From Phoronis australis (Eukaryota > Phoronida > Phoronidae), in assembly GCA_002633005.1 (NCBI GenBank), contig NMRA01000050.1, positions 519,983 through 583,982 of the forward strand: a DNA stretch of 64,000 bases, read 5' to 3'. Shown here piece after piece: positions 31,171-42,790 of the stretch (positions are counted from its first letter, which is position 1; every line of letters begins with the position of its first letter). A program made the position numbers and the translations under genes. The notes below the pieces were generated by a model that saw nothing but the letters and a program-made list of their open reading frames with translations, ran no database searches and had not been told where the DNA came from.

Positions 31171-32400
31171 TCGGCATGCTAGAATGAATACCTCGCTACT
31201 CTGACAATTGGTGGTCAACAAACTGAGGTGAAAACGGGACATCAAGCTCAGCCATGTCAGACATACACACTGGAAAACAACTGCCTGCAGCACAGCAACT
31301 GTTAGATAGCTGTCCCCCTATTGAACATTCATTTATTGTAACATTTGGCCACCTCGGGTAACAGTTGATTGAAACTTAATAAGCCAATCTTGAACGGTAA
31401 CACTAGTACATTTGGTTCCCAAACTATATTAAAAGCATTGCTCTGAGCCCACTTGTTCTATAAATTATCAAATGTAACGAACTGTTAGGCGTATTGGTTT
31501 TCTTTTGTCATCACCGCGAGAATCACCAGCCGTTTTCAATACAACTGTTATCGACCTTTTGTTGTTTGTGCAGGGATCTCGGGGTGATGCAGTAGGGCGC
31601 AAAAAGTCATACTTGTCTTTCATGTTTCCCAGATGTGTCTTGACAAATAATAAACTGTCAGTTCTTTGCAAACCCAGATGTTCTTGCATGGCATACAAGG
31701 TGATAGCCACTTTAAATAGTACTACAGAATTTGAGGAAGAACAACATATTTTACTCTGCGAGAAAATAGTGGGAGTCCTAGATTGCTTAATGAACACAAA
31801 AACAGACTAGCATTTTCAGTGACCTTTACAGAGAAAGTAACACTCTTACCTTTAACAATGAATTCAGTGAATCATGAAGAGATGAGCTTTTTCTTCTTTA
31901 AATTGATTGTCAGCCAGTTTTAAAATGAAAGTTAAATTGGAAGCTACCACTGGGTGGCTACCTACCTTCTGTTGTTATAAGTATTTTTGATTGATAAACA
32001 AAGTTGACAAAAACGCAGTTCTAAATACATAATACCTTAATCCTTATAAAGCAGCCCACTTTGTAGATTGTTCGCAATACCTGGTGAAACAACAACCAAA
32101 ATGAAATGTTTGTGGCAAGCTGGTCGCAAGTAAAGTTGTACCCAGAATCACCTTCAAAAGTTCCCAGCAAGCTGCAAACATTGCTGCGAACTTGCCGCGA
32201 ACTCACAGAAACCTACTGTTCGCAGAATGATCGCGGAAGGACCAGTTGTTAGCGGAAATTTTGCAGTTAAGTTAAAAGTTGTAACATGATGAGCTCACTC
32301 TTTGTTTATACTGTAAGCTGCAATTAATCATGGCCACCAACGTAGCTTTGTGGCCTCAGTCACGCTTTGTACATCTTACCATTCCGTTCATTTAATAGAT
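31171..32400. other. Intergenic stretch, nothing identified
   Basis: Two overlapping frames of about 100 codons, one per strand (31505-31810 plus, 31468-31797 minus), match nothing I recognise and have no start or splice support. Otherwise AT-rich non-coding sequence. Confidence 0.4.
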
Positions 32401-32407
32401 ACTCGTA

Positions 32408-32437
32408 TATGTATGTGTATGTGTATGTGTATATATA
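32408..32437. repeat. TGTATG / TA microsatellite
   Basis: Three TGTATG units followed by a TA run, at the left side of a Gypsy-type remnant. Confidence 0.8.
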
Positions 32438-32459
32438 TCGAAACAAGTCTCTCTTGCCT

Positions 32460-34145
32460 TAGTCTTGATGGTACATAAAACATTACATGGTGCCAGGAAC
32501 ACTGGAGCTTTCAGGACTGTCCTCGCCGTCAATTGACTGGGATTCGAGCGACATCGTAAAAGCTTGGAGATGTTTTCAACAACATGTTGACTGAATCTCC
32601 GCTTGACCTCAGGCCAAGAAAATGAAGAAGTAAAAGCCCGTACTTATAATTATACGTCAACAACAAAGGAAGAGACAAATCTAATGCTTGGACATCTAAG
32701 AAGGATAATCTGGAAGCTTATTACAAATGCTTTGCAGGCACTGTTCAACTGCGCCACAACCAAGAGTTTGAACACTTAGCCTACAAGATCAATAATGCTG
32801 TACAAGGGGAGGATATAATTGAACAGATCGTGACTCCCTCCGCCTTTCAGTAAAAACTTCCTCATATGCTAATCCAAACAAAATGATCCGCGACCAAATG
32901 GACTATGGAGTAAAAGACGAGAAAATACGTGAAAAGCTAGTAAATAGAGGAGATTCATTAACACTCTAGAAAAGGCAATCTCGAAGCTTTGCTATGTTCA
33001 ACCGTGCCACAACTCGATCAGTGTTAGAACGCTATAAGTTCAATAATGCTGTTCAAGGGGAGGATATTGAACAGTTCGTGACTCACCTCCGCCTCTATGT
33101 AAAAACTTGCTCAGGTGCTACTCCAGATGAAATGATCCACAACCGAATGGTCTTTGGAGTAAAAGATGAGAAAATACATGAAAGCTAATTAATAATGGAA
33201 TTTCATTAACACTAGAAAAGGCAATTCAGACAGAGCAACGAGTATGCCCAGGAGCAATTGCAGGCTAGATCTGATCAAGAACCTGTACATGCTCTAAATC
33301 ATGCAACAGACCACGACATACTGGATGAAATCCATGTCCCAGTGCAGTAAAGCAGTATCCTAATGAAAATTGTGACAACTGCTGATTGCAACATTACAAG
33401 CCAGACATATGTCCCGCGAAAGGGAAAAGATGTGCAATATGTGACAACTGGAACCATTTTGCATTTATAGCTAGTTGGACAAACCACCAACCACAACATA
33501 AAACTGTGAGTAAACCTAATTACCACAAACCTAGAGGTAGAAGACCTGTCCATTACCTTGGATCAAGTCAGTATTTAGAGTTGATTCTATTGAAACTGGC
33601 ACAGGAGATCAAGCATTCGTTAGACGAGTCGGACCCGGTGGACAAGAGATCAGATTTAAAATACTAAAGATCCTGGTTTAACTACGAACATTATACTAAA
33701 AGCAATATTCCATAAACTCGCCATTCTTAATGTCATACTTGACGCTCACACACTGAACCTGAGAGTGTACAATGGTGCAACATTGATGCCCATTGGCTTA
33801 TGTTGATTACTGACCGAAGGCACGAAGTACGCAAGCAAAGTACTGTACAATTCATTATAGATACATCACCCCAAATTTTTGGTTATCGTGCAATTCTGGA
33901 TTATTTTTTGTCAATCAAATTTATTGAATGCCATGGAGACCGCGAGCACGATTTCCAAAGCAGCCATAATGGCTAACTACAGCGACTTGTTTCAAGAAGT
34001 TCGCAAATGTATCAGAGGTGATGAGCCACGAAACTACATGCTGCAGGACCATAGTCCTGTATGTATGCCTGTGCAGCTTCAAATCCCCCCGGGCTCACCA
34101 GACACGGCGTCACCAAAGAAAGGTCGGCATACCGACACCCCCTAA
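32460..34145 (+). pseudogene. Gypsy-type LTR retrotransposon remnant A (gag, zinc knuckle, pol N-terminal part)
   Basis: After a possible LTR edge ...ACA and a primer-site-like TGGTGCCAGGAACACTGG (32489-32506), the gag domain is read in broken frames. The clearest piece is 32994-33188 with GEDIEQFVTHLRLYVKTC and RMVFGVKDEKI. The same words occur in decayed form at about 32800-32900, so part of gag is duplicated. A zinc-knuckle region follows (CPAKGKRCAICDNWNHF, about 33412-33465). Pol traces include LNLRVYNGATLMPIG (about 33748-33802) and NYSDLFQEVRK (33976-34008), the latter typical of the segment just before Gypsy reverse transcriptase. Many stops and frameshifts; not functional. Confidence 0.75.
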
Positions 34146-34389
34146 AAGATAGAGGAAGTCGCGAATAAGAGGTATTGGCAGCGAGTTTGGAAAGTGAAGA
34201 TGAGGATGGAGATGGGAGAGGTGTACTGGGAAAGGGCTCCATTCAAGGACACGCCAGTATCGTGAAAAAGGTAACCCGTCACGTGCTTTTTTTCTTAAAC
34301 ATGGGTAACACTCCGGGATAATCACCAACATATTTTAATTATATAGCCAAATAGTCTGACTAACTAACAATGTCTAACCAACACCAACA

Positions 34390-34948
34390 TATTAATTATA
34401 GTCCAAGAAGCACACACTTGTTACACAATCCGTAATAGAATAAAGTTTAAATAAACGCACCACCCACAATTCAGACCCGAAAAACACACCGCCATTTTGA
34501 ACTTACCACGAACCCAGAAGTACAATTCATTCAGGAACCCAGGCTTAGCATACGCCGTCTGTGCGACTGGAGCAGTATCTGTTACCAGCCTGCAAACGCA
34601 GATAAAATAATCGACAGCGCGCCTTAACGGTAATAAATTCAAAATACGGACAATTGCATCGAAATTTTTGAAGAAATGTGGCAAATAAATTTTGACAGAA
34701 ATTATTTTGCCAGACTCTGGCCCACAACCGATCGGACCCGGGGCGGACTGAGACCAGACAAAGGCGAACGGTAAAGGCATACAGTTGAGTAGTATATAGC
34801 TCTCTAGAGTTAGAGATAAATATATTGAGTTCCGGTTCCACCTGCGTTGTTGTTCCCACATGGTGGCAGCGGCGGTTTGTGTCATTTTTGCGATTCTGGC
34901 GAAACAACTGGGCATTATAAGCTGATACCTTCCAGAGGTTTGTGTCAA
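34390..34948 (-). pseudogene. Inverted paralogous copy of the 49.68-49.92 kb segment (SWIM-associated exon)
   Basis: Read on the minus strand this segment parallels 49680-49920 on the plus strand, with shared words AAGCCTGGGTTCCTGAA, GGTAAGTTCAAAATGGCG and GCGTTTATTTAAACTTTATT. The frame contains AYAKPGFLNELYFWVRGK, and the same peptide pattern precedes the SWIM zinc finger in the 49-50 kb copy. A frame of 175 codons spans it without a recognised domain. It is probably a fragment of the same mobile or multicopy gene family. Confidence 0.55.
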
Positions 34949-35299
34949 GGACCTTTCGTGCTGTTTTCGATGGATTTTTTTTGTGTGAAATAACAGAAAA
35001 TAGCCTGGAATAGCCCATAAAAACGGTTGACAGTGTAGTTATAAAAATTTCGGAATTTTCCATGACGTCATAGACCTGTCTTGTTCTGTACGTTTGAGCT
35101 GACTGTTCATGTGGATGGAGTGTGAGACTCTATACGATAACTTTTTACGCGCGACTTTACATTATAAATACAGATATACAAAAGTTTGTGAATTTAATGA
35201 CTGAATAAATTTACCAGTACCTGCACGAGTGACACGCAACATTAGTGAACACGTTAACGAAGGGACACATAAGCTGACAACATTCAGAACATTACAAAA

Positions 35300-35671
35300 A
35301 TGGCAACATATCAGATACCAGAGCCAACCCCCATGTCAATGCAGGGGAACGTGGCGGAGAACTGGCGATAATTTGAAACTGCGTGGATAGACTACATGAC
35401 TGCCAAATAACTAGATATAAAAATGGTTAAGGCTTGCAGTACCCCAGACCTGAAAGGGGTATCTATTGTTGCTGCAACACTCTGCTCTATCATGGGACAG
35501 GAGTGTAAGCGAGTACTGTGTAACTTACCTAACGTCAGTGCAGAAGACAGGCGCAATCCCCAGAAGATCACTGATGCCTTAAAGGTTACTTTGTCCCTCA
35601 AAAAAATGTTCTCTACGAGAAATTTGTCTTCAATCAAGCAGCCCAAAAAAACTGGAGAGACCATACTTTAA
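35300..35671 (+). pseudogene. Gypsy-type remnant B: gag N-terminal part with two premature TAA stops
   Basis: From ATG 35300 the frame reads MATYQIPEPTPMSMQGNVAE, then NW and the gag pattern FETAWIDYMTA, parallel to remnant C at 39068 (ASNWQFFRETWKNYVIATEL). Two in-frame TAA codons occur near the start (35369 and 35408), then the frame stays open to 35671. The copy is cut off after the segment KKMFSTRNLSS and meets piggyBac sequence at about 35699. An upstream ACA|TGGTGGCAGCGG (about 34860) could be an LTR end plus primer site. Confidence 0.7.
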
Positions 35672-35698
35672 GAATCGTCACCACTTGACCAACTGAGA

Positions 35699-36513
35699 AA
35701 GGGGTAACTCATGATGTTGTAATGCAAGTGTCGGCATCTTATTTGAATCTTGGTCATGCGGTATACATGGACAATTTTTACACCAGTGTGCCTTTATTTG
35801 AGGATTTATTGTCCAAGAGAACCTTGGCGTGTGGCACCATACGCAGCAACAGAAAGGGCCTGCCGAATGACACAATGTCCAAGACCTCCCCTGCAGTCAA
35901 GGGAATGAAAAGGGGAGACTCCCTTTATCGTTTCAAAGGGTCTGTGACAGCTATGTCCTGGAAAGATAATAAACTAGTAACACTGCTAACTACTATTCCT
36001 GTAGGCGAGGAAACTGAGAATGTGGCACGGTCTAGTAAGCGAAATGGCCAGTTCGAGAAAATTGACGATCCACGGCCGATGGCGATCGGTCTGTACAACG
36101 CATACATGGGTGGCGTGGACTTATCAGATCAGCGGATTAATGGGCACAAACGGTTAATGCGTGGAACTGTATGGTATTTAAAGATATTTTGGTTCTTGAT
36201 TGACATTTGTCGGATCAACTCATACCTTTTGTATCAAGAGTTGAAAGGATCCAAAATCAAGATGAAAGATTACACTCTGCAGCTTGCCGAGGAGTTGATC
36301 GGTAACTTTACATCGAACTCTCGAAATGTCGCTGTCGTTCCGGAGTTGGTGCACCGCAATCGGAACCTGGATCATGCCCCTGAGCTCTTGAAAACGCGAT
36401 CTGCATGTACTGTACATTTGCAGAGGGTTGATACACCATGTGTATGCTCAGTATGCAAGGTGCATCTTTGCCCCGCTCCGTGTTTTTATAGATTCCATTA
36501 CATGAAGGACTAA
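35699..36513 (+). pseudogene. piggyBac-type transposase, C-terminal two thirds
   Basis: The frame is open from about 35699 (first Met 35722) to TAA at 36511-36513. YMDNFYTSVPLFEDLL carries the second catalytic Asp of piggyBac transposases, and YNAYMGGVDLSDQRI carries the last Asp pair. A C-terminal Cys-rich finger, CVCSVCKVHLCPAPCF, matches the zinc-binding tail of the family. The DNA-binding part and first Asp are missing at the left, where Gypsy gag sequence abuts. The C-terminus looks complete. Reaction in intact relatives: cut-and-paste at TTAA. Not active as it stands. Confidence 0.88.
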
Positions 36514-37080
36514 CAGTTTCGCGATCCACAGCGACTGGAAGCACCATCGCAAAGAAAAAAGAAAAAGTAAAAAAAAAACAAGACACTGACTGTGCTGTTC
36601 CTTGTGTAATGGATTAATTGGATATATAAACTTATGAGGACTACTCAGAACAGTGAGTCTGATACCAAGTGTGCAAAATGTTTTTTTTTTTACTATTTCG
36701 AAAGTACTCATGCAAACTTTTTCAAACGTTCAGAATTTTTTAATAACATGTTTGTGCTTGTGTTCCTGGAGTTTCAAGTGAGCAAGTCTGTTCATAACAA
36801 AGCTACCGTGATTTAAACATAAAAAACAAAAAACACGATTCCATTACTGTAAATTTTGATGATTGTTCAACCTGCTGTAGTTTCTTCAAAACATTCGCTT
36901 TTGCAAAGATAAAATAAATGTCAGATGCAGAATTTTATCCTCTTTCCGAAAATGTAAATATGTTGTATGTTTGTTTAAGAAATAAACATGTCATGGTAAT
37001 TTGAGTGCACACACTGTTGTTGTTGTTATCGCTTACTGTGAAAGTGGGTCAGGCTCACAGGCACTTTAGTGTAGAATGTA
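36514..37080. other. 3' flank of the piggyBac fragment, no other feature
   Basis: AT-rich sequence with AATAAA at 36912 and 36981 that could have served the transposase transcript. No clear piggyBac right TIR was recognised. Confidence 0.4.
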
Positions 37081-37099
37081 TGTCAGGCCCCAAATGGTT

Positions 37100-37785
37100 A
37101 AGATCATATATGTCATTTGATGAAATGGAAGATGAAGATCACCACTATGAACCTACTCCGCTTCAACTGTTAGACTTGGAATAATTTTAAAATTCCCACT
37201 GGACTACATGCACTTAGTGTTTCTTGGAGTAATGACGCGTCCTCTCGATTGTGGGCTGGGATTGTGGTGTAGACAGACCATTTCTGATTGTTTGCTGTCC
37301 ATGAAGAAGTTAATCCCTAAAGAATTTGCATGAAAACCAAGATCTCTTTTAGAAGTGGACTGATGGAAAGCCACAGAATTTCACTGTTTCCTTCTGTGTA
37401 CCTCAGTTGTATCATTAAAGGGTATAACAGACAATGCTATTTATAATTACAGTATAACTTCTTGCTTCTTTCAATTGCCATTCACCTGTTATCAAAGGCT
37501 ACATCCGGTGCAAATGCCTGTGATTATGCAGGAAGGCTGCTGCGTCACTTTGTCAATGAATATGTTTATCTCTTTGGATGCCATCTCCTGACTTACAATG
37601 CTCACAGTTAAATACATCTGGTTGATGATGTGAAAATACATGGCCCTTTGGACACCTATTCTGCCTTTCCTGTCGAAAATTACTTGCATTGCCTGCAAAG
37701 ATTAGTTAGGAAACCTGATTGTGAACTTCCACAAATTGCCTTGAGGTTATAGGAGAAGCATGTTCAAGTCAAAGGATGCAATGTG
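37100..37785 (+). pseudogene. Remnant of a transposase-associated (DUF4218-like / CACTA-type) protein
   Basis: In shifting frames the segment reads PLDYMHLV (about 37196), IPKEFA then KPRSLLEVD (about 37318-37356), WKATEF, DYAGRLLRHFVNEYVYLFG (about 37521-37578) and IHLVDDVKIHGPLDTYSAF (about 37612-37668), ending QRLVRKP and ELPQIALRL. This motif order is that of the domain following transposases of EnSpm/CACTA-like elements in many invertebrates; the family name comes from memory of the pattern, not a search. Several frameshifts and stops; dead. Confidence 0.6.
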
Positions 37786-37997
37786 TTAGTAACGACCCCT
37801 GATGGAACTTGTACAAATGGAATAAAGCACTTCCGGTATAGTCATCTCAACGTGTTCTCTGGTGCTTCCTAACATGGTGTCAGATTGAGCTCCCATGCCT
37901 GCAGAAGTCGAGTTTTGGATAGAGTGTGTGGTCAAGAAGCTTGAGTAGTCAACAAAGAAGCAGAGGACACAAGTGATTAGTGTGTGATGGTGGACAA

Positions 37998-38905
37998 TTA
38001 ACCCTCTTAGTGCTGCAGGATTAAACTTAATCCAAACCATTCCTACCCCTTCGCTGCTGCGAGATCAAGTATGCGACCATGACCTTTCATTCATGTCCTA
38101 TCTTGGGGGTCAATTTCAGCCAATTAAATACATTTATTTTTGCCCGGGTTCTTGTTGAGAACTTTGGCGACGAATGAAATTACATGTTACAATTTGAATG
38201 GCAATTTTACCTTAAGTACTTCCCGAGATACAACGTGTCAAAAACCTGATTGGCCGGCGCTTTCTGACTGCCAGATGGTTTTAAAAATGGCGAGTAATAG
38301 AGGCGAGTACTTAAATTTGGAGCGTACTTTAGATATTATTGCACGATTCGGATTCAGAAGAGGAATTTGAGGGTCCTGAGTTAGAGGATATAGATAGTGG
38401 CGACGAGGACAGTGATCTGTAGGCGGTCATTGACGAGTTACCGGAGGAATGGGTGCTCGATCACGGCAATCAACCAGTGCCGATCTGGTGTGTAAATTTT
38501 GACAAGACTGTTGGACGTCGTGGAGCGTTGTTGGACACTCGTCCTGCGGACTATTTTGCTTTATTTTTCACCGAGGAATTGCTGACATTGATGCGGGACG
38601 AAACTAATCGGTATGCCGAGCAATGCATTCAAGAACGCGACTTGGCAAGATACGCGCGTTTGCGAGACTGGGTTCCAGTGACAGTGACCGATGTCAAGGC
38701 AGTGACGGCACTGCACATAGCGATGCCCATTGTCAGAACGCCAACTGTTCAGCAGCATTGGAGCACAGACTGGTTGTTTGCGAACTCCTTTTTTCCCCAA
38801 ATAATGTCAACAGACAGGTATCTGCTGATCAATAGTATGATGCACTTCGGAAGTCGAGATTTCAGCTACGGCGTTACCGGAAATGAACATTTTCCTGAGT
38901 AAACA
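37998..38905 (+). pseudogene. Second piggyBac-type element: left end and transposase N-terminal half
   Basis: TTAA (37998-38001) is followed by CCCTCTTAGTGCTGC, the TTAA plus CCC start expected of piggyBac ends. A decayed acidic N-terminus (DSDSEEEFEGPELEDIDSGD) leads into the frame 38453-38902 with PADYFALFFTEELLTLMRDE, TNRYAEQCIQERD and STDWLF / DRYLLINSMMHF, the conserved N-terminal domain of piggyBac transposases. A TAG interrupts the acidic region (38418). The frame stops at 38902 before any catalytic Asp, at the left edge of Gypsy remnant C. Confidence 0.8.
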
Positions 38906-39067
38906 ACTGTTGTGTGGCTATGCGATTTTATAAAGTTTGCCCAGTGTACTGTCCAGTGTTTGATAAATATGAAGCTAGAATAGTAAAGAAAAGACAATCG
39001 TAATATCCTGCTACTGTTAGTGTTACTTCTGAGTGGAACACTGCAAAAAAATAAAAAAACCTTCATC

Positions 39068-40195
39068 ATGGCACAACCCGTTGCAAACAGGGCAGCAAAT
39101 CTGATTCCCCCACCTCAGCCCATGGAAGTAAAAGGTCACCTAGCCAGCAATTGGCAATTTTTCCGCGAGACATGGAAAAATTATGTCATTGCCACTGAAC
39201 TGAATCTGAAAGGTGAAGCGATCATAGTAGCAACCTTGATGACTATAATGGGGAAGGACTGCTATCGGATCTACCAAAATCTATCCCTCAGCGATGAAGA
39301 TCGACAGGACTCGAGCAAGATTTTGGATGCTCTCACCAGTTATTTCGAGCCTCAGCACAACACGGTATATGAACGCTATGTATTCAACAGCTGTGCGCAG
39401 GAACCTACAGAAGGGATTGACATGTATGTCAACAGACTTCGGAAACTTAGTGCAACTTGTAAATACAGGACGCTTCTGAATGAGATCATAAGAGACCAAA
39501 TTGTAATAGGGGTGCGAGACTCCACTTTGCGTGCTAGGTTATTGCATGAGAAAGATTTAACACTGGAGAAGTGTATAGACACGTGTCGAGCGAGTGAGAT
39601 GTCGACACAGCAATTGAAAGCCATTGACGGGGAGGTGGAGACAGTCCATGCTGTGAATCCCAAAAGACGAAGCAAAATAAAAGTCAAGACAGCAGGATCT
39701 GAGCAAAAGGCAGAGGCAAGATCAGAGCAGAACATTCAGACAGACTGTGATTACTGCGGGACAACTCATCCCAAGCGCAAATGTCCTGCCTGGGGCAAGC
39801 GGCGCAAGAAATGTGGTAAAAGCAATCATTTCGCCAGTGTGTGCAGGTTAAGGGCAACTGCAGTCCACCGGATAGATGATTCAGAACCCGAAGACTCAGA
39901 ATCGTCAGTTTTCGCGGTTCATGATGGCCGAACCAAATATCTGGTAGAACCTCTGGTCAGATACAAGCGAAGCGATGCCTGGATACCGCAAGTGTTTCAG
40001 TTAGATAATGGGGCAAGTGTGAACTGCCTGCGATATGAAGATTGCTACCGAATTGTGAACTCGAACGAGCCACTTCTAAAGAAGAGTAGCAAGAGGCTAA
40101 CATCTTACAGTGGAGATCGAGTTGAAAATGTGGGGCAGGTGACGCTGACTTTTAAAATTAACGCCGAGAGGAGTACATTAAACTCAAAGTGGTGA
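39068..40195 (+). CDS. Gypsy-type remnant C: intact-length gag and start of protease
   Basis: A 376-codon open frame from ATG 39068 is the longest retroelement frame in the window. Residues ~1-190 are a retrotransposon gag domain (NWQFFRETWKNYVIATEL; YERYVFNSCAQEPTEGIDMY). A first zinc knuckle CDYCGTTHPKRKC is complete. The second, RRKKCGKSNHFASVC, has lost its first Cys. The protease motif reads LDNGASVN where the family has D-T/S-G, so the active-site triad is altered. The frame ends at 40193-40195 early in the protease. Gag would package element RNA in particles. Inferred to be a recent but defective copy; it abuts the broken piggyBac element. Confidence 0.85.
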   Translation: MAQPVANRAANLIPPPQPMEVKGHLASNWQFFRETWKNYVIATELNLKGEAIIVATLMTIMGKDCYRIYQNLSLSDEDRQDSSKILDALTSYFEPQHNTVYERYVFNSCAQEPTEGIDMYVNRLRKLSATCKYRTLLNEIIRDQIVIGVRDSTLRARLLHEKDLTLEKCIDTCRASEMSTQQLKAIDGEVETVHAVNPKRRSKIKVKTAGSEQKAEARSEQNIQTDCDYCGTTHPKRKCPAWGKRRKKCGKSNHFASVCRLRATAVHRIDDSEPEDSESSVFAVHDGRTKYLVEPLVRYKRSDAWIPQVFQLDNGASVNCLRYEDCYRIVNSNEPLLKKSSKRLTSYSGDRVENVGQVTLTFKINAERSTLNSKW

Positions 40196-40229
40196 AAAAC
40201 ATCATTAAAAAAACAAACAAGATGGAACT

Positions 40230-40900
40230 GATTTGTGGTTGGCCATTCTAGAACACCGCAATACCCTGGCTGCAGACAACACAGGAAGTGCAGCACAGAA
40301 GCTAATGAGTCGCAGAACAAGAACCCTCATTCCAGTTAGTGCTAGCAGACTAGAAGCCAATGTGGTACCAAAGGACCAGGTATTTCAGCAGCAAGTGGTC
40401 CAAAAACAAAAGGCGAAGATGTTCTTCGACAAAGGAGCAAAGAAGCTACTGCCACTAGTTATTGGACAACCTGTACGTACGAAACTTAGGCTGCACTCAT
40501 CAGCCGCCTGGACCGCAGGGAAAATCATATAAAGAGATTAGCTCCCAGGTCCTACCTGGCAGAGCATGAGAGTAGGGTCTATATGCAAAACAGGAACCAT
40601 CTTAGGCCCAGTGCCGAGGTCGCCACTGCAAACCAGCCTCAACTGGTGGTGGATCCAGCAACTCCAGAATCACATAGCGCTCCAGCCAATGAGCGTTCAC
40701 CACCTACACAGGGCAGCTCCGTAATACCGCCAGTGCAAAGAAGCCCTGTACCCACACCCATCAAGTTGAGCCCGTCACTACCTCTCGTCAAGACAAGCAA
40801 CCCTCTGACTCAAGATGGGATGCCTTGGGATGGTTACACCACTCGTTCCGGATGTACCATAAAAGCTCAAAAAAATAGTTACCGGCGGGTCGTAACTCGA
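40230..40900 (+). pseudogene. Gypsy remnant C: C-terminal tail of integrase (reverse transcriptase and RNase H deleted)
   Basis: LAILEHRNT, then AQKLMSRRTRTLIPVS (40294-40341) is the usual end of a Gypsy integrase. It is followed by a G-Q-P-V-R-x-K beta-barrel word, then NHLRPS and a Pro-rich tail ending TTRSGCTIKA. It starts about 35 bp after the gag-protease frame stops, so the central pol (reverse transcriptase, RNase H, most of integrase) is absent. Frame breaks at about 40530 and elsewhere. Confidence 0.75.
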
Positions 40901-40979
40901 AAAGTGATCTTACTTTTGCTCAAAGGGCCGTTATGAGATGGTCTTAATACCATGGTGATGAGCATTTGTCCTTTCCTGT

Positions 40980-41343
40980 TCTAGAGATAGTCAACAACAC
41001 ATCTGCCAAAGTGGTCATACCAGTCATTGACCGCATTTTCAGTGTGTTCAGTGTGTTCGGTTTGCCTAAAGTGATCAAATCGGACAATGGACCGCCCTTC
41101 ACCGGTCATGCTTGAAAGCAATTTTTGACTTCATTTGGTGTGCAAAACCATAAAATCAAACTGTTGTTGCTTCGAGCTAACGCACAAATGGATAACAATA
41201 ATAAACCGATGAAGACCATTCGAGCTGCGACAGTGGAACGACAAAAATTGGAAGTCCCCTGTGCCCTATTTCCTTCGTGTATATCAATCAAGGCCGCATT
41301 GGAGTATGTTATTCACGCCCTTCAGAGTTATGTTTCATCATGA
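40980..41343 (+). pseudogene. Gypsy integrase core fragment
   Basis: VFGLPKVIKSDNGPPFTGH (about 41058-41112) is the conserved second-Asp motif of Gypsy integrases, followed by FLTSFGVQNHKIKLL and, further on, AALEYVIHAL. It lies downstream of an integrase C-terminal tail, i.e. out of normal order, so it belongs to another or a rearranged copy. Confidence 0.75.
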
Positions 41344-42790
41344 GCCATGAACAAAGTTGCATGAAGCGCCCACAAAATTTCACAATCTCGTAGAACCCTC
41401 GACTTTAGGACGAGACAGAAAATCCGCGAGAGAAAATCTGTGTACCATACATTTACCGTGGAACTTATTTCATTATACTTTTGACACCTTCCCAATTTGT
41501 GCATTATGATCACAGCAGCTAGTAACCAAAGCAGGCCGAGTTATTCATTCATGAATGCCTAGCTTCTGAAGAGGTTCATATTATTGGCAAAAATGTTGAA
41601 GATGAATACACTGATGAAGTTCCACAGTAAACGAATGAACCCTAAAATGAAGAATTATTGTACTGCTTATCCTCATTTATAACAAATCAAAATCATTTAC
41701 TGCAACAATGGAGCCTAATGAAGTACAGTTTGCATCCTCCATTTCTTACATTTTAGTGATGACCCTCCACTCTCAAATGTAAGAAATGTTTTAGTGAAAT
41801 TTTTTGACCTCTGCTGTCAGTCTGTTGATCCTCTGACTTGCACAACTATTCATTTATTTACCAAATGACAACATCCAGGGAATGACACAAGTGGTTGAGG
41901 TCTTGTTGAGAAAAATGGGGATTTGCAAAATGCAGGTCCCAGCTGATTGTCTAGAAAAGGCAAACCGAAAAACATACACCTTGATTTCTTCAGCTAAATT
42001 TTCAGCCTAGAAAATTTTTACAAAATAGCTAAAGAAACAAGATGTTTTTCTAGACAGTGCTTTATCATCAGGTGGAAGCAATCCATGACCACGCCTGTGC
42101 TCCATCTAACATCCCTTAAACTCCAGTCCCAGACCAGCAGACACCAAACCCATGATACAGTTCTTAAGTCAAATGACAACTTCTTGGGATGCCGTGTAAT
42201 GAATGTTCATTGCTGCCATTGTTACATTGTATTGAAGTGGTGATTATTACCTGTCCACAACTTTCAATCTCATCATCGGGGAACTGGGGGATCTCTGGAT
42301 CACATAGTCACCTGTGAGCAGTGCTAGGCAGTGTTCCAACTCTACTTCATGGTTTCACTTGAAACGAAATATTGGTAAATGCTGGGCAGCTCACAATCAC
42401 GGTCTCTGTTAAAGTCTTGCTTATTCCCCATGATTTTAAGCAATTTTCAGATTTTTTGGAAAGTAGCAAATTTTAATACTGATTGAATTGCTATGTCTGG
42501 TAGCATGCCAGTCTTTCCAATAAAATGTACTTATTATCTCATCTTTTTCAGCAACCCCGTCTGTAATTCCAGCCAACAAGTAGTGAATGTTCGACCTCAG
42601 ATGAAAAGGAAGCTTTAAACTTTGTGGTTTGACCGCTTTATGGCTCAAAAGGACCAAAGGCACTCAATAAATAAACTGCTAAACCAGCAAGGGTTCAAAC
42701 CAATACAATCGACACTCAATACAGAGTGGGATGTTCATGGAGGATGACAAAAAAGCTACATTTATTTACGCAAATTAAGGAGTCTTTTCA
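41344..42790. other. Stretch without recognisable feature
   Basis: AT-rich, short frames only, no motif recognised on either strand. Probably decayed transposon sequence or plain intergenic DNA. Confidence 0.4.

Noticed and set aside
31468-31810. Overlapping ~100-codon frames on both strands
   Set aside because: No recognisable motif, no splice or start support; could be chance or an unknown exon, so not called.
34421-35063. Two long minus-strand frames (175 and 172 codons) as a host gene
   Set aside because: No domain recognised; part matches the SWIM-associated repeat at 49.7 kb, so it is treated as a repeat copy.
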